Part shown: one piece after another, positions 25,241 through 35,042 of the stretch
Layout of the letters: the number at the start of each line of letters is the position of its first letter
Position numbering within the stretch: the first letter of the stretch is position 1
Origin: Paenibacillus protaetiae
GTDB taxonomy: Bacteria; Bacillota; Bacilli; Paenibacillales; Paenibacillaceae
DNA length: 64,000 nucleotides
NCBI RefSeq assembly: GCF_004135365.1
Contig: NZ_CP035492.1
Location: forward strand, 1,736,001 to 1,800,000
Reading direction: 5' to 3'
The notes under the pieces: generated by a model
Told to the model about the DNA's origin: nothing
Databases searched by the model: none
The model's input: only the letters and a program-made list of their open reading frames with translations
Program-made: the position numbers and the translations under genes

Positions 25241-28201
25241 TTACTTATTCATTGTTGTTCGACAATGTGGATAATTCGTGCAACCATAAAACGGGACTCC
25301 CCTACTGTTCTTTCGCATCACCATATATCCTTTACATGTCGCACAATACACTTGATTTTTAATTAATCTGATATCGCTATAAGTTCGGCGGCATCCTGGA
25401 TAATTGCTACATCCTACAAACAAATTTCCATTAGAAGCCTTTCTTTCAACTAAGGTTCCTGTTTTACAAGTTAGACACTTTGGATTAGAAGAGATGGGCT
25501 TTTCAATGCCGGTTAGAACATAAGGCACTTTATATTCATTTATTAACTCATTAACAAATACCGATTTTTCGTTTTCTGGTACCACAATAACAAGCTCGTT
25601 GCGTGTACGGGTCAGCGCTACGTAAAACAAACGTCGTTCTTCTGCAAATTCCAAGGTATCAGGAGTCGTTAAAACCCATTGAAGAACAGGATCATCTGAG
25701 ATCCGGTTCGGAAAACCGAGTAATGCATTTCTGCCATTGATTAAAATGACGTTGTCTGCTTCAAGCCCTTTTGACTTATGCGCTGACATGAAGGTCAATT
25801 TAAGCCCCTTATACTTCACTGATTTTATTGTTCGCTTGTCCACGTCTACAATAAAGCTTCTATGATCAGCCAACTGTTTAATGTCTCTATTGTTACGTCC
25901 AAGTAACATAATGCTGCTTTCGACTCCGTACTCCTCTACAATGTTCTCAATCGTCGTATGAACGACGTCACCCATGTTTGTTGAAATAGCTTGAACCTTT
26001 ATCGGCTGCGGTGAAGACTTCGCTGATTTAAGGTCCTTCGTCATTTGTTTCTTGTTTCGCATGACAAATTTACCAGCTATATTTATAAGTTCTTGTGAGT
26101 TTCTATAAGTTCGTTCGATTTTCATCGTTTCGTAGATTCCAAAATAATCACCAAAGCGAGTAAATAAATCGAGATCGCTACCTGCAAACCGGTAAATCGA
26201 TTGCCAGTCATCACCCACACACATGACCTTCGCGCCGGTCTTATCTTTAATCGCTTTCACGAGCCCATAGCGGCTCTTAGAGATGTCCTGGTACTCATCG
26301 ATGATAATATACTTATAATCAAATCTAGCCTCTGGTAACTGCGCTATGCGGGTAGCTTCGTTGATCATATCGTTAAAGTCAATTCGCTGCTCAATCCCAA
26401 TCGATTTTTGGTAAAAATCATAAATCGGATGAACAATTGAAAGAAACAACTCCGTACGATCGCGAAGAAACAAATTGCGCTCAGAAGCCCGATTGTCATT
26501 AGACAACCGTTCAAATTCGCTATTAGTATATCCGCTTGATTTATACAAATTGATAAAACTGCATACCAATTTTATAAACTCTTCGAATTGTTGATTATTC
26601 TGTCTTTTGCAAAGAAGCTCAAATAAGTTACGGACATCAATGGTTTTATATTTAATGCCCTGCTTCAACAAATTTTCACTTAGTTTGGAGAGCAAAACAC
26701 CGTTTTGATTGTAGTAAGAAAACGACTCGATGCACGTAGTCTTTTTCTCCGCATGGATGCTGCGCTTCCAGCGTATGCCGCTAATATATTTCTCTTCTTC
26801 GATACCTTCAAGCCAAGGTGCACGCATTTTTTCATTGACACCAAAGTGTTCAATGTAAAGCCCATATTCGGGCAGATAAAAGTCCGGTTTGTACTGCCGG
26901 AATTCTCTAGTGGCAGTGGGGTATCCATAATCTTTTTCATACTCGTAATCAACACCATTTAAGAATAAGAAATTTGCAATAAGTATCTCTTCTAAGCTTT
27001 TCATCGTCTCACCTTTTAAGGTCTGATGAATGCTGTTCATACGATTCAATTTGCTTTTCAGAGACTCAAAATCAAGTCCTTTTTGTGATTCGTGGTATTC
27101 GCCAAGCGTTTTAAAATCTGCTCGATCACGAGGAATATTAAGGTATACACCAAAGAAGGAAACGATCTTTTGCATCAGCGCAGGCTTAGTCAAAATTTCG
27201 GCTTCAAAGAATGCCTGCACATACGGTCTTAATTCTTCGACTATTCCCCTCTTGGCATTCGAATGCCTTGCGATGATCTCATTTCCTAACTTATGAAATG
27301 TCTTTACATCTACATTCACATGTAATCGCTCTGATATTCGTTCTTTCATCTCTCCAGCTGCTTTGTTCGTAAATGAAATGAGCAGGATCTCTTCTGGTCG
27401 AACGTTTTTTATTTGTGTCAAGAATTTAACTTTCCCAGCGATCGTAAGTGTCTTTCCGCTTCCTGCACCCGCTAGAACGAGATTGTTATCTTCATCGGTC
27501 AAAACCGCAACGCGCTGTTGTTCATCAAGTGATTTGCCATCGATATCATCAAAAAAAGCTTTATGTTCTTCAAGGCTTCGTTGAATGTAGTCTTGATTCC
27601 AGAACGTAACTTGATTATCCCACGTATCAAATATCGCTTTGAAAGCGTTCTGCGGCTCTGTCAATTCATCGTTTTGGGCGTCTTTAAAGAAACCATAAAC
27701 TTCTCTGTATTCACCTTGAATGCGGGTTTTAACTGAATGTGATATATAATGCTGTTTAATCTGTTCCAGTTCAACTTGCGCCTGCAAAACCCTATTATCA
27801 TATTTCTGATTATGAAGATTAATCGTTTGTAATTGTTCAGAAGCTCGTCTTCGAACAATATTTGATTCTTGTTGTACCCGAGCATAATATTCCAAGATGG
27901 CACTGAATTCTGAATCCCGATAGATCCATTTACTTAGTTTATTAAATTCTGACTTTGCTTTTCCGTTGAAGATAAAAGGTGTTCCAGCTTCAAAATAGGA
28001 TCTGTAACTGGCATAACGTTCAACAAGGCTTTGATACTGTTTTGCAGAAACGAATATAGATCCATCATTAAAAGCATCAAGCAATTGGCTTGCCGTTCTA
28101 TTTGAATGTTGAAATGATTCAAGATACATCTTGGTGCGTTGTATTAATTTTCTTGCTCTTGGTTTATAAATTAACCCACTTAGATATGAGATTACATTCA
28201 T
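25241..28201 (-). CDS. HelD-like SF1 helicase with nuclease-like insertion and zinc tails
   Basis: A 986-residue SF1 helicase of the UvrD/helicase IV type. Walker A is GAGSGKT (about 244-250), motif Ia SFTNKAAGEM, Walker B IIIDEYQDIS, then GDDWQSIYRFAGSD, and MSAHKSKGLEADNVILING. Between the helicase subdomains is a PD-(D/E)XK-like stretch (YKPDFYLPEYGLYIEHFG), as seen in helicase IV relatives. The C-terminus has two topoisomerase-type Cys4 fingers (CLTCKTGT with CSNYPGC; CATCKG with CTNYPHC). It stands alone on its transcript. It could take part in repair or in defence; no partner gene is obvious. Confidence 0.85.
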   Translation of the reverse strand: MNVISYLSGLIYKPRARKLIQRTKMYLESFQHSNRTASQLLDAFNDGSIFVSAKQYQSLVERYASYRSYFEAGTPFIFNGKAKSEFNKLSKWIYRDSEFSAILEYYARVQQESNIVRRRASEQLQTINLHNQKYDNRVLQAQVELEQIKQHYISHSVKTRIQGEYREVYGFFKDAQNDELTEPQNAFKAIFDTWDNQVTFWNQDYIQRSLEEHKAFFDDIDGKSLDEQQRVAVLTDEDNNLVLAGAGSGKTLTIAGKVKFLTQIKNVRPEEILLISFTNKAAGEMKERISERLHVNVDVKTFHKLGNEIIARHSNAKRGIVEELRPYVQAFFEAEILTKPALMQKIVSFFGVYLNIPRDRADFKTLGEYHESQKGLDFESLKSKLNRMNSIHQTLKGETMKSLEEILIANFLFLNGVDYEYEKDYGYPTATREFRQYKPDFYLPEYGLYIEHFGVNEKMRAPWLEGIEEEKYISGIRWKRSIHAEKKTTCIESFSYYNQNGVLLSKLSENLLKQGIKYKTIDVRNLFELLCKRQNNQQFEEFIKLVCSFINLYKSSGYTNSEFERLSNDNRASERNLFLRDRTELFLSIVHPIYDFYQKSIGIEQRIDFNDMINEATRIAQLPEARFDYKYIIIDEYQDISKSRYGLVKAIKDKTGAKVMCVGDDWQSIYRFAGSDLDLFTRFGDYFGIYETMKIERTYRNSQELINIAGKFVMRNKKQMTKDLKSAKSSPQPIKVQAISTNMGDVVHTTIENIVEEYGVESSIMLLGRNNRDIKQLADHRSFIVDVDKRTIKSVKYKGLKLTFMSAHKSKGLEADNVILINGRNALLGFPNRISDDPVLQWVLTTPDTLEFAEERRLFYVALTRTRNELVIVVPENEKSVFVNELINEYKVPYVLTGIEKPISSNPKCLTCKTGTLVERKASNGNLFVGCSNYPGCRRTYSDIRLIKNQVYCATCKGYMVMRKNSRGVPFYGCTNYPHCRTTMNK

Positions 28202-28312
28202 GTAAAATATCCTTTCTAGTAGTACCTTGCAATGGATTCGTCTATATCAGTCAACCTATCGCTCACTCTATATCGATCAATAACTGTAAGGCAAGATAAT
28301 TCACTAAATAAA

Positions 28313-28337
28313 ATGGGCTACCAATTAGGTAGCCCTT
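28313..28337 (-). terminator. Terminator of the three-component ABC operon
   Basis: GGGCTACC-AATTA-GGTAGCCC, followed on the minus strand by ATTTTATTTAG. It lies 40 bases after the stop of the ABC ATPase gene and before the helicase promoter region. Confidence 0.7.
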
Positions 28338-28374
28338 ACATCACTGCTGCCAGTGTAATATTATTTGCAGTTGC

Positions 28375-30327
28375 CTAATAGTTTCCTTCTTCTATCCAAT
28401 TAGTCGGAATCAAGGCTCTACCATTTCGCCAAGGGTCTTCAACAAGTGAATCTTGATATTCTTTACTGTCTATATTGGCATGGTCTAAAACGATTATTTG
28501 AAAGTTACCTTGTAACTCTTCACAGACAGAAAACAGCAAATTGAATAACCGTGATACTGCTAAACGATCCTCGTCTGTGAGCTCTTCATCTAATCCTTCC
28601 ATTACCTCATATTTCTCTGGTGGAAAATAAACCTGTGTTGGCTGATCCAAGATTATAAATGAAGGCACAGGTCTTCCTCTCTGAATAAAGTATTTATGAA
28701 GTGCTAAATGTGAAACTAGATGACATCCAAGCCAATTCTCACCACTACCCATTCTGTACATTGGAATTGGTCTTTCCTCTTGATCGGCAATAACTGTTAA
28801 GTTCTTCAGATCTAAACGGTATGGAGAGGTGGAATGTTCAAGTTGTAATTCCTCAGCCCATTTTGTCATATAAGTAGATATTCTGCTTAGAGCGGATGTA
28901 AGTAATTCTTCTTTTTTATCTTTATCAAGTTCCTGTTCTAATAATTTGATCTTTCCTTCCAGTTCAGCAATTTGAATCTTCAAATCGTTATCTTCATGCA
29001 CTTCTTGATAGTTTTCCAAAAACAAGCTAATTCTACCCACGACTCTTGCTATTCTAGTATTAATCTCTTTTACTTCTTCTGCTACTTGTTGCTCCATCAA
29101 AAGTGAATTCATGGCATTTGTAATGGTTTGTATTTCTTCTTTATATGTTTGTAACTGATACTCCAACTTTTGTAGAAATTCACGTAGTTTTGGTCGTTCT
29201 CTTTCAACTGATGTTAAATTGTTCCTTAAATTCACAAGTGAATTATTGATCAGCTCAACTGATGGAATGACATCTCCTAGTCTAGAAGTACATAACGGGC
29301 AATGATGTTGCCCATCGCCATCATCTGGAAATAAGTTCACTGTTTCCAGACGCAATCTTTGTTGATTGGCTTCATGAGTGTAGCCAACAGCTTCAGCAGC
29401 AAATGCTTTGGCTGAACTTATTTGATCATTAACCTGTGCTATGTGTTCAATTAATGCTCGTCTTTCTGATTGTAATTCCTGTAAACGATCTGTTTCGAAA
29501 ATGGGTTCAGAATACGGCTTCCATTTCATTGTGCCTCTTAAACAGCTAAGTACATAATTCGAGTCTTCTACTTGAAGAGTTTCATCAATTAATCCAACTT
29601 GTTTCGCTTCTTCAAATAAAGTCCCTGCTTGTGAACTTGAATTGCCAACAATCAAAGCAGCGTCTTGTAGTTTCCGTTGTAACAATTTCAGTTCCCTTTT
29701 TGTTTGTCGAAGTTCTTGCTCTAATTTTAACTGGTCTTCTCGAATAACACCTAAAAAATATGGAAGTGTATCTTTAATAGCTTGCGGTATAAATTGCTCG
29801 TTTTGTCGATGAAATAATATAGACTCATTCGCAATTACACTTTGCTTTTGAAAGAGAAAGGTTCGTGCATGTTTAAAATTTGCTTCCAACGAATCACGTG
29901 ATTGTCCATCTGAAGGGATATGTAAATTAGCTGAAATACCAATAAGGCTTCCTAAATAATCAATTAAACTCTCGTCATTGCTATTTGTTGTTATGTCAAC
30001 AATCTCCGGGAATATGAGATTTGTTCCTACCTCTAGATGAAGTTGGCTTTGACTTAGTGCATTTCCTTCCGGCGCTTTTTTAATAATAATAATTTCTTGT
30101 TGTTCGTAGACGAGTTTAATTCCAAAAAAAGCGACATGGTTACGAATGACACCTTCTGGAATTCTAAATTCCGATCGTCCTAAACAATATTCTATGATTT
30201 CAATAATGGCTGATTTACCTACTTTAGATTTTCCAGTAATAATATTCACTTTACCAAGCATAAAGGGAACAATTCGCTTTTGCCCCTGCTTATTATAAAG
30301 AGCGATCTCTTTTATCTGTATGCTCAC
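28375..30327 (-). CDS. ABC-3C system ATPase (DUF3732 type)
   Basis: A 650-residue SMC/Rad50-like ATPase. Walker A is GKSKVGKSA (about 30-38) with IIEYCLGRSEF after it. A long coiled coil (about 190-480) is interrupted by a CPLC hook (QHHCPLCTSRLGD), and the C-terminal lobe has the signature-like MGSGENWLGCHLVSHLALHK and Walker B PSFIILDQPTQVYFP. This is the DUF3732 ATPase of three-component ABC conflict systems described computationally by the Aravind group. The GTG at 30327 follows GGGGGA and overlaps the upstream stop by four bases. Confidence 0.88.
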   Translation of the reverse strand: MSIQIKEIALYNKQGQKRIVPFMLGKVNIITGKSKVGKSAIIEIIEYCLGRSEFRIPEGVIRNHVAFFGIKLVYEQQEIIIIKKAPEGNALSQSQLHLEVGTNLIFPEIVDITTNSNDESLIDYLGSLIGISANLHIPSDGQSRDSLEANFKHARTFLFQKQSVIANESILFHRQNEQFIPQAIKDTLPYFLGVIREDQLKLEQELRQTKRELKLLQRKLQDAALIVGNSSSQAGTLFEEAKQVGLIDETLQVEDSNYVLSCLRGTMKWKPYSEPIFETDRLQELQSERRALIEHIAQVNDQISSAKAFAAEAVGYTHEANQQRLRLETVNLFPDDGDGQHHCPLCTSRLGDVIPSVELINNSLVNLRNNLTSVERERPKLREFLQKLEYQLQTYKEEIQTITNAMNSLLMEQQVAEEVKEINTRIARVVGRISLFLENYQEVHEDNDLKIQIAELEGKIKLLEQELDKDKKEELLTSALSRISTYMTKWAEELQLEHSTSPYRLDLKNLTVIADQEERPIPMYRMGSGENWLGCHLVSHLALHKYFIQRGRPVPSFIILDQPTQVYFPPEKYEVMEGLDEELTDEDRLAVSRLFNLLFSVCEELQGNFQIIVLDHANIDSKEYQDSLVEDPWRNGRALIPTNWIEEGNY

Positions 30328-30803
30328 GGACAGATCCCCCACATTGTATAGATTGTAGTACTTGAAGAACTAGAAAACCAACGACCAATAAATTTGCTCT
30401 TATTCACGAATTCTTTAATTTCATCATCAATTGGAAACCGCTTATATCTCTTATCCGTTGCGAGGAAAACTCCATTTGATTCAGAGAGATAACCTTTATT
30501 TATGAGGAATATCATGGCTTCTCGCGTAATGATGATCAAATCATTTACACGATTAGCAAAACCAATCCGAATTTCAGGATTAGATTGTAGCCATGCTTGA
30601 AGGTGAGTACGTATAGTCGACGGCAGCTGGTCCCGTGTGTGTCGATGCAAAACTATTGGTAGCAGCAGGAACATAAGTTCGAACGGAACCCCAGATCCAG
30701 TTTCATTTTCATAAGACTTAACATATTCTCTAAGTATGTATCCACAAAAGGCTGGATTAAGAAGGTTCGCAACTTCAGTAGGACGTTGGTGCCAATTTCT
30801 CAT
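30324..30803 (-). CDS. ABC-3C system middle component
   Basis: A 159-residue protein starting MRNWHQRPTEVANLLNPAFC, the usual opening of the middle-component family (EVANLLNPAFCG). A winged-helix-like region follows with REAMIFLINKGYLSESNGVF. In these systems it connects the ATPase with the effector-bearing component. The ATG at 30803 has GGGGGAG seven bases upstream. The gene overlaps the upstream gene by 29 bases and the ATPase gene by four, so the three are translated as a coupled set. Confidence 0.85.
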   Translation of the reverse strand: MRNWHQRPTEVANLLNPAFCGYILREYVKSYENETGSGVPFELMFLLLPIVLHRHTRDQLPSTIRTHLQAWLQSNPEIRIGFANRVNDLIIITREAMIFLINKGYLSESNGVFLATDKRYKRFPIDDEIKEFVNKSKFIGRWFSSSSSTTIYTMWGICP

Positions 30804-31974
30804 CCTGCTGCTCCCCCTTAAATTTTTCAAGTATTTGCTTGAAATGCGGATGCCAACCTATCGGAACCTCCACTTTATCGGCAAGGATATGGTAACTCCC
30901 TTTCAAAACGTAGGGTTCCGTACAGCCTTGACGAATACTTAGATGATTTGCCTGCATTAAGCGATCGTACAAAGTTTTTCCTTTTGTTTCTAACTCGGCA
31001 CTGGTTAACCCTTCAATACCAGCTTCAGTTAAAATTTCGAAATATTCCTCCCATGCTTCATGCAACCTTCGTTCATAACGTTCCAATTCGCTAATACTTA
31101 CTAATTGATCAGAGATCCATCTAGATCTTTGCATAAAAGCCCGGTAATAGTCTCTCAGAGCAAGTTCGATTCGTTTTTCACTGAGTGAGATGATTTGCAG
31201 TTGTTTTACGAACTGCCTACCATCATATGTTTTAGGATCTTCGGGAAGCTCCCCATGGTAATCAATTGGTAGACTATCAGGTCTTAATTGGTCAGCAATA
31301 TCATGAATTTTTTCAGATAAATCTGCGCCAGTTATAGTTCCGCTTGACTGCCCTTTTAAATGAACAACAACCTGGTGAAACCACCATCCCTCAAGCCGTT
31401 CATACAAGGCATCGATCAAGTTTCTTCTTACTGATAGTGCTAACAATCCCTTAATCTTTCCAGCGATATCAACAATATCCGGTGATTGGTCAAGAATATA
31501 TATATTTTCTACTAACGATAATTGTTGTTCAGGTGTCAATATGGAGAACGCTAGATATGCAGCCTGATTCGTTTGATTAGTTGAAGACGCGATTACATCA
31601 AGCATCATTGTTCTAGCCTTCATGGGCTCTCTGTATAGGTTGTCCTTCAAATAGTAACCAATGGAGTCTTGTGGAACAGTGGATGTTGTTACTAATGTTA
31701 ACCTGGCTACTGAAACTTGTGCTTTCAATGCCTCACTCCACACTCGTACAGTTTTCCACAAATCGGAACAAGCATTTGTTAGAGAAGCAGATGTGTTTAA
31801 ATGATGCTTAAGTTGTAAAAGTTCAGCGGGTGAATAACCATCTTCAAAAGCAACATCATCCAACTTTTCTATTGATACTTTAGAATCAATTTTTTGCAAT
31901 AATAGGTAAAGCGCATATCTAGACTGGTAGAGGTAGCCTATAGCAGATCCCCCAGCTGAAAATGGTGTGGTCAT
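30775..31974 (-). CDS. ABC-3C system nuclease-like component
   Basis: A 399-residue protein. The first 90 residues (AGGSAIGYLYQSRYALYLLL, DDVAFEDG, ELLQLKHH) resemble the DUF4297/Cap4-type restriction-endonuclease fold, with the acidic DD and the Q-x-K strand as likely active-site pieces. The rest is helical, ending in the shared C-terminal domain of three-component ABC systems (WEEYFEILTEAG; SYHILADKVEVPIGWHPHF). It is the first gene of the operon. Likely role: DNA-cleaving effector controlled by the ATPase. The ATG at 31974 follows GGGGGAATC. Confidence 0.8.
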   Translation of the reverse strand: MTTPFSAGGSAIGYLYQSRYALYLLLQKIDSKVSIEKLDDVAFEDGYSPAELLQLKHHLNTSASLTNACSDLWKTVRVWSEALKAQVSVARLTLVTTSTVPQDSIGYYLKDNLYREPMKARTMMLDVIASSTNQTNQAAYLAFSILTPEQQLSLVENIYILDQSPDIVDIAGKIKGLLALSVRRNLIDALYERLEGWWFHQVVVHLKGQSSGTITGADLSEKIHDIADQLRPDSLPIDYHGELPEDPKTYDGRQFVKQLQIISLSEKRIELALRDYYRAFMQRSRWISDQLVSISELERYERRLHEAWEEYFEILTEAGIEGLTSAELETKGKTLYDRLMQANHLSIRQGCTEPYVLKGSYHILADKVEVPIGWHPHFKQILEKFKGEQQDEKLAPTSY

Positions 31975-32170
31975 ACTGATTCCCCCATACAAAAAATTAC
32001 AGGATACTCCATTATTCTATCAAGCAATTACTACCAGCGCCACTCTTTTACAAAATTTCTCATTCCTTTACTGAATGAACACCAACACCTAAATCAGCTA
32101 AGAATAGAATTATTAAAACAAAGTTGAATACTATAGAATTAGCTTCTAAGTAACCGGGAGGCTCACTATA

Positions 32171-33517
32171 ATGAACGATAGAGATATTTCTATATTTGGG
32201 AAACTTCTAATTGCTAATGCTATATTCATCAATAGTTGTTTGTCTCGTGTTCCTCACAATCACCCAAGATTTAAGTTATTCCGATTTCTTCTTCATTTAA
32301 TATATATATTCATTCCCTCGTGCTTGTTTGGCTTTACACTTTACTTTGTCTTGGCAATCTTCTTCACTATGTTAAATAGTGAGATAACTATAGGCGGAGC
32401 TACGATTTACTCCATGATTTTGTTTATTTTTTCAATATTATTTAGTGTGATCTCATTAAATTATCATAACACCCAGTTTAACCTTCCTAGGGAGCTATTC
32501 ATCTTAGTTTCTCTCATAAAAAAGTCAAAGTTTATTTCACGTGTTTTTAAATCTGTGAGCTTTGTTATCTTAATAAGCTTACTATTTTTATTTTTATGGA
32601 TGATACCGCTGTCCCAGTTTTCTATAAGTACAACTGGTATCAAACTGATAATCTCCATAATATTTTTGATTAACTTTTTATTGGCTTTTGCAATTTATAG
32701 TTACTCAACTGTGAATGAAGATGAACGAACATTTAGACAACTTGTACTTTGGACAGTTGTTCTAGTTGTCATGTTTGTATTTACAGCGATTCAAATCACT
32801 TTATATTTGGGAAGCCCTATAAACAGCCTGAATTTATCCGGATTTATATTATCCGTCATTGGGTTACTGTTCAGCCTTACTTCAGTTATTGATAAGGCAA
32901 TACAATGGCTAAAATCCGAATTTAAACATAATGAAAAGCAGATATTAGAACAGATGGAGCTATTAAGCTATGAATTAATAACGATTACGAAAGTAACCCA
33001 GATGATGAGGAAGCAGAAACAAGATTTTGTGGAAATAGGTATTAAACAACGTGAACTGTGGAAAACAGGTCATAAACTGAATGTTGTTAATGCCTACTTA
33101 TTATTAATGATTATGGCTATTGGGATGTTCCTATTTCATAAAATTCTTATTGATGGCAAAGTCGAAGAAGCCTTTTATTTACTTACAGAGTACACAAAAC
33201 GGTCAATTGGAATCTCTAGTGAATCATTAAGACATACAGCTGCAATTGCAATGGTCGTAGGCATCAGCATTTGGTTAATATTTCATTTATTGATACGTTT
33301 TAATACACGCCCGTTTTTAGAAAAGCTGGAGCGAATAGCTATGCTCATCGCGACGATTACTTTTTTAATCATCATGCTTTCAAGTATTGTACCTTTTTTC
33401 AAAGTCCTTACATACCCAGTGATGATTGTAACTGGATGGTTAATCGGTGGAATAGGATTATTCATTATGTTAATAAAATTCATATCTTGGCTATATAAAA
33501 AAATACAACATTTATAA
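32171..33517 (+). CDS. Multi-pass membrane protein of unknown function
   Basis: A 448-residue protein with about ten predicted membrane segments, two groups split by a soluble charged stretch (about 250-305, SEFKHNEKQILEQMELLSYE). No family is recognised. It has a good CGGGAGG site before the ATG and its own terminator downstream. It is transcribed opposite to its neighbours. Possible transporter or membrane effector; I cannot decide. Confidence 0.65.
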   Translation: MNDRDISIFGKLLIANAIFINSCLSRVPHNHPRFKLFRFLLHLIYIFIPSCLFGFTLYFVLAIFFTMLNSEITIGGATIYSMILFIFSILFSVISLNYHNTQFNLPRELFILVSLIKKSKFISRVFKSVSFVILISLLFLFLWMIPLSQFSISTTGIKLIISIIFLINFLLAFAIYSYSTVNEDERTFRQLVLWTVVLVVMFVFTAIQITLYLGSPINSLNLSGFILSVIGLLFSLTSVIDKAIQWLKSEFKHNEKQILEQMELLSYELITITKVTQMMRKQKQDFVEIGIKQRELWKTGHKLNVVNAYLLLMIMAIGMFLFHKILIDGKVEEAFYLLTEYTKRSIGISSESLRHTAAIAMVVGISIWLIFHLLIRFNTRPFLEKLERIAMLIATITFLIIMLSSIVPFFKVLTYPVMIVTGWLIGGIGLFIMLIKFISWLYKKIQHL

Positions 33518-33539
33518 ATTAGTTTGTTTATCGTAAAAT

Positions 33540-33587
33540 GAAGCACCGCAAACACAGAAGGTCTTTCCTTCTTTTTTACGGTGCTTC
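33540..33587 (+). terminator. Nested terminator hairpins after the membrane protein
   Basis: The outer arms GAAGCACCG / CGGTGCTTC enclose AGAAGG-TCTTT-CCTTCT followed by TTTTT. The left arm extends to AAGCACCGCAAAC, identical to one arm of the hairpin at 19029-19076. Both the membrane-protein gene and the converging UDG-like gene could use it. Confidence 0.75.
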
Positions 33588-33613
33588 AAATAAAAAGGAG
33601 CTATTAGTTTATT

Positions 33614-34201
33614 TTAAAGTGAAGCACCTAAACGAGTAGCATCCTTGGAAGCATCAAAAGCAAGTTTCTCTAAGCGAAGATGCGTATTTTTGTTACCCGC
33701 GACTCTTATTTCTTTATAACTTCTACAAAGTTTGTTTGATGCAATAATCTCGATACCTGACCGATCATATTTAATTTGATTGAGACTTTTCATTCCAAGG
33801 TGCTGAATATGAATTATTTTACATTCTGGATGAAGTCGACGAGATATTGCATTCACAGCAAGTGCTGCTCTTCCACCGCAACAAATAATTACACCTTCTA
33901 TTTTTGACAACTCCTTCGCTAAACGATTTAAATTCTGTACTCGAAGAATATCACTACGATCTGCCTCGGTAAGACCATTATTATTAGCTGCATACATTAC
34001 TTTTGTCGAAGCATTTGAAATTGTGATATCCTTTCTTGTAAACTTTGTTTTTTGGAACTGATTGAAAAAGTCTAAGAAAAGAGCAAGGTTATTACCAGTC
34101 GTTCCTGCTGCAGGATAGCCTGCTATTTTCTCCTGCCTTCCTGGGCATGAAAATACAAAGCCAACTACATTTCCAATTCCTTTTTGATGATGGATACTCA
34201 T
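33614..34201 (-). CDS. Uracil-DNA-glycosylase-superfamily-like protein
   Basis: A 195-residue protein with GFVFSCPGRQEKIAGYPAAG followed by TGNNLALFL, similar to the first motif of family 4/5-like uracil-DNA glycosylases (an iron-sulfur-free variant here). GVIICCGGRAALAV and HIQHLGMKSLNQI match the middle strand and the later motif region. Standard catalytic residues are not clear. Possible nucleic-acid base-removing or nucleotide-binding enzyme. The ATG at 34201 follows AGGT. Confidence 0.5.
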   Translation of the reverse strand: MSIHHQKGIGNVVGFVFSCPGRQEKIAGYPAAGTTGNNLALFLDFFNQFQKTKFTRKDITISNASTKVMYAANNNGLTEADRSDILRVQNLNRLAKELSKIEGVIICCGGRAALAVNAISRRLHPECKIIHIQHLGMKSLNQIKYDRSGIEIIASNKLCRSYKEIRVAGNKNTHLRLEKLAFDASKDATRLGASL

Positions 34202-34378
34202 TGGTATACCTACTTTCAACTTATTTATTTATCAAAAAAATCAGTTCATCATATCCCATTTCATCTCTCTATATTAAAAGATAGTATCAAAGATACATAA
34301 ATACCGAGAACTTAAGTTTTAACACCTATTTTTCAAGTTTCTGTACGAGCAATAACCTGCCATCTACTGAAATTGAAA

Positions 34379-34412
34379 GGGAGCGCTTGAATTAACAAGC
34401 GCTCCCTTTTTT
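34379..34412 (+). terminator. Strong bidirectional hairpin
   Basis: GGGAGCGCTTG-AATTAA-CAAGCGCTCCC followed by TTTTTT on the plus strand; on the minus strand the tail is CTTTCAATTT. It lies between two minus-strand genes, after the 169-codon frame, and probably ends that transcript; the better T run faces the plus strand, where no gene precedes it. Confidence 0.65.
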
Positions 34413-34443
34413 CTTTTTGAAATGCCATTAGGTTTAATACGCT

Positions 34444-34944
34444 TCATGTTTCATTTAATAACATTTTATCTAGTATTTTGAATTCCTTACATGTTTTCAA
34501 TTTGATACAATTATGTAAATCAAATAACTTCTTTTTCAGATCCTCATTTTCCGATGAGTCAGCGAGTACGATAACTTTTTCCTTATGTTCACGGTGACAC
34601 ACAAGGTGAAGTTTGTCATTAATATTTTCTTCATTAGCGTTTAAATAAATCAAGGAAATTCTTATGAATTTACTTACTTCTAAACTTTCCGAATAATTAT
34701 ATCTACAAAAATAACTCTTTTTGTGGGAAATATAATACTTTTCCGCAATTTCCTTATCAATTTTCAGTAGTTCATCTTCAATTGTTAAGCTTTTCGAGTC
34801 TATTTGATCGCGAAGAAAAAGAGGTCCATTTTCATTTTTTTCATATTTTATACTGTAGCTCCATTCTAATGCGTTCTTGCTTGTTCTTTCTAACAGTTGT
34901 TCTAGAATCAATTTGGAAAATTCTCGCTTATCATAATACACCAT
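34444..34944 (-). CDS. Hypothetical protein (166 aa)
   Basis: Unrecognised soluble protein of about 166 residues, Lys/Glu-rich, starting VYYDKREFSKLILEQLLERT after the Met. The ATG at 34944 and a TTG at 34953 are both possible; a GGGG lies 12 or 3 bases upstream, which favours the ATG. It sits between the UDG-like gene and the ADP-ribosylglycohydrolase gene and could be the last gene of that cassette, but about 100 bases separate it from the hydrolase. Confidence 0.5.
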   Translation of the reverse strand: MVYYDKREFSKLILEQLLERTSKNALEWSYSIKYEKNENGPLFLRDQIDSKSLTIEDELLKIDKEIAEKYYISHKKSYFCRYNYSESLEVSKFIRISLIYLNANEENINDKLHLVCHREHKEKVIVLADSSENEDLKKKLFDLHNCIKLKTCKEFKILDKMLLNET

Positions 34945-35042
34945 TATATTCAATAACCCCGCTTCACTAAAGCCATAAATATAAAAAGCAAAGTTTCAAA
35001 CAAACTTTACTTATAGAATTTCAACAAAACAGTACATACTAT

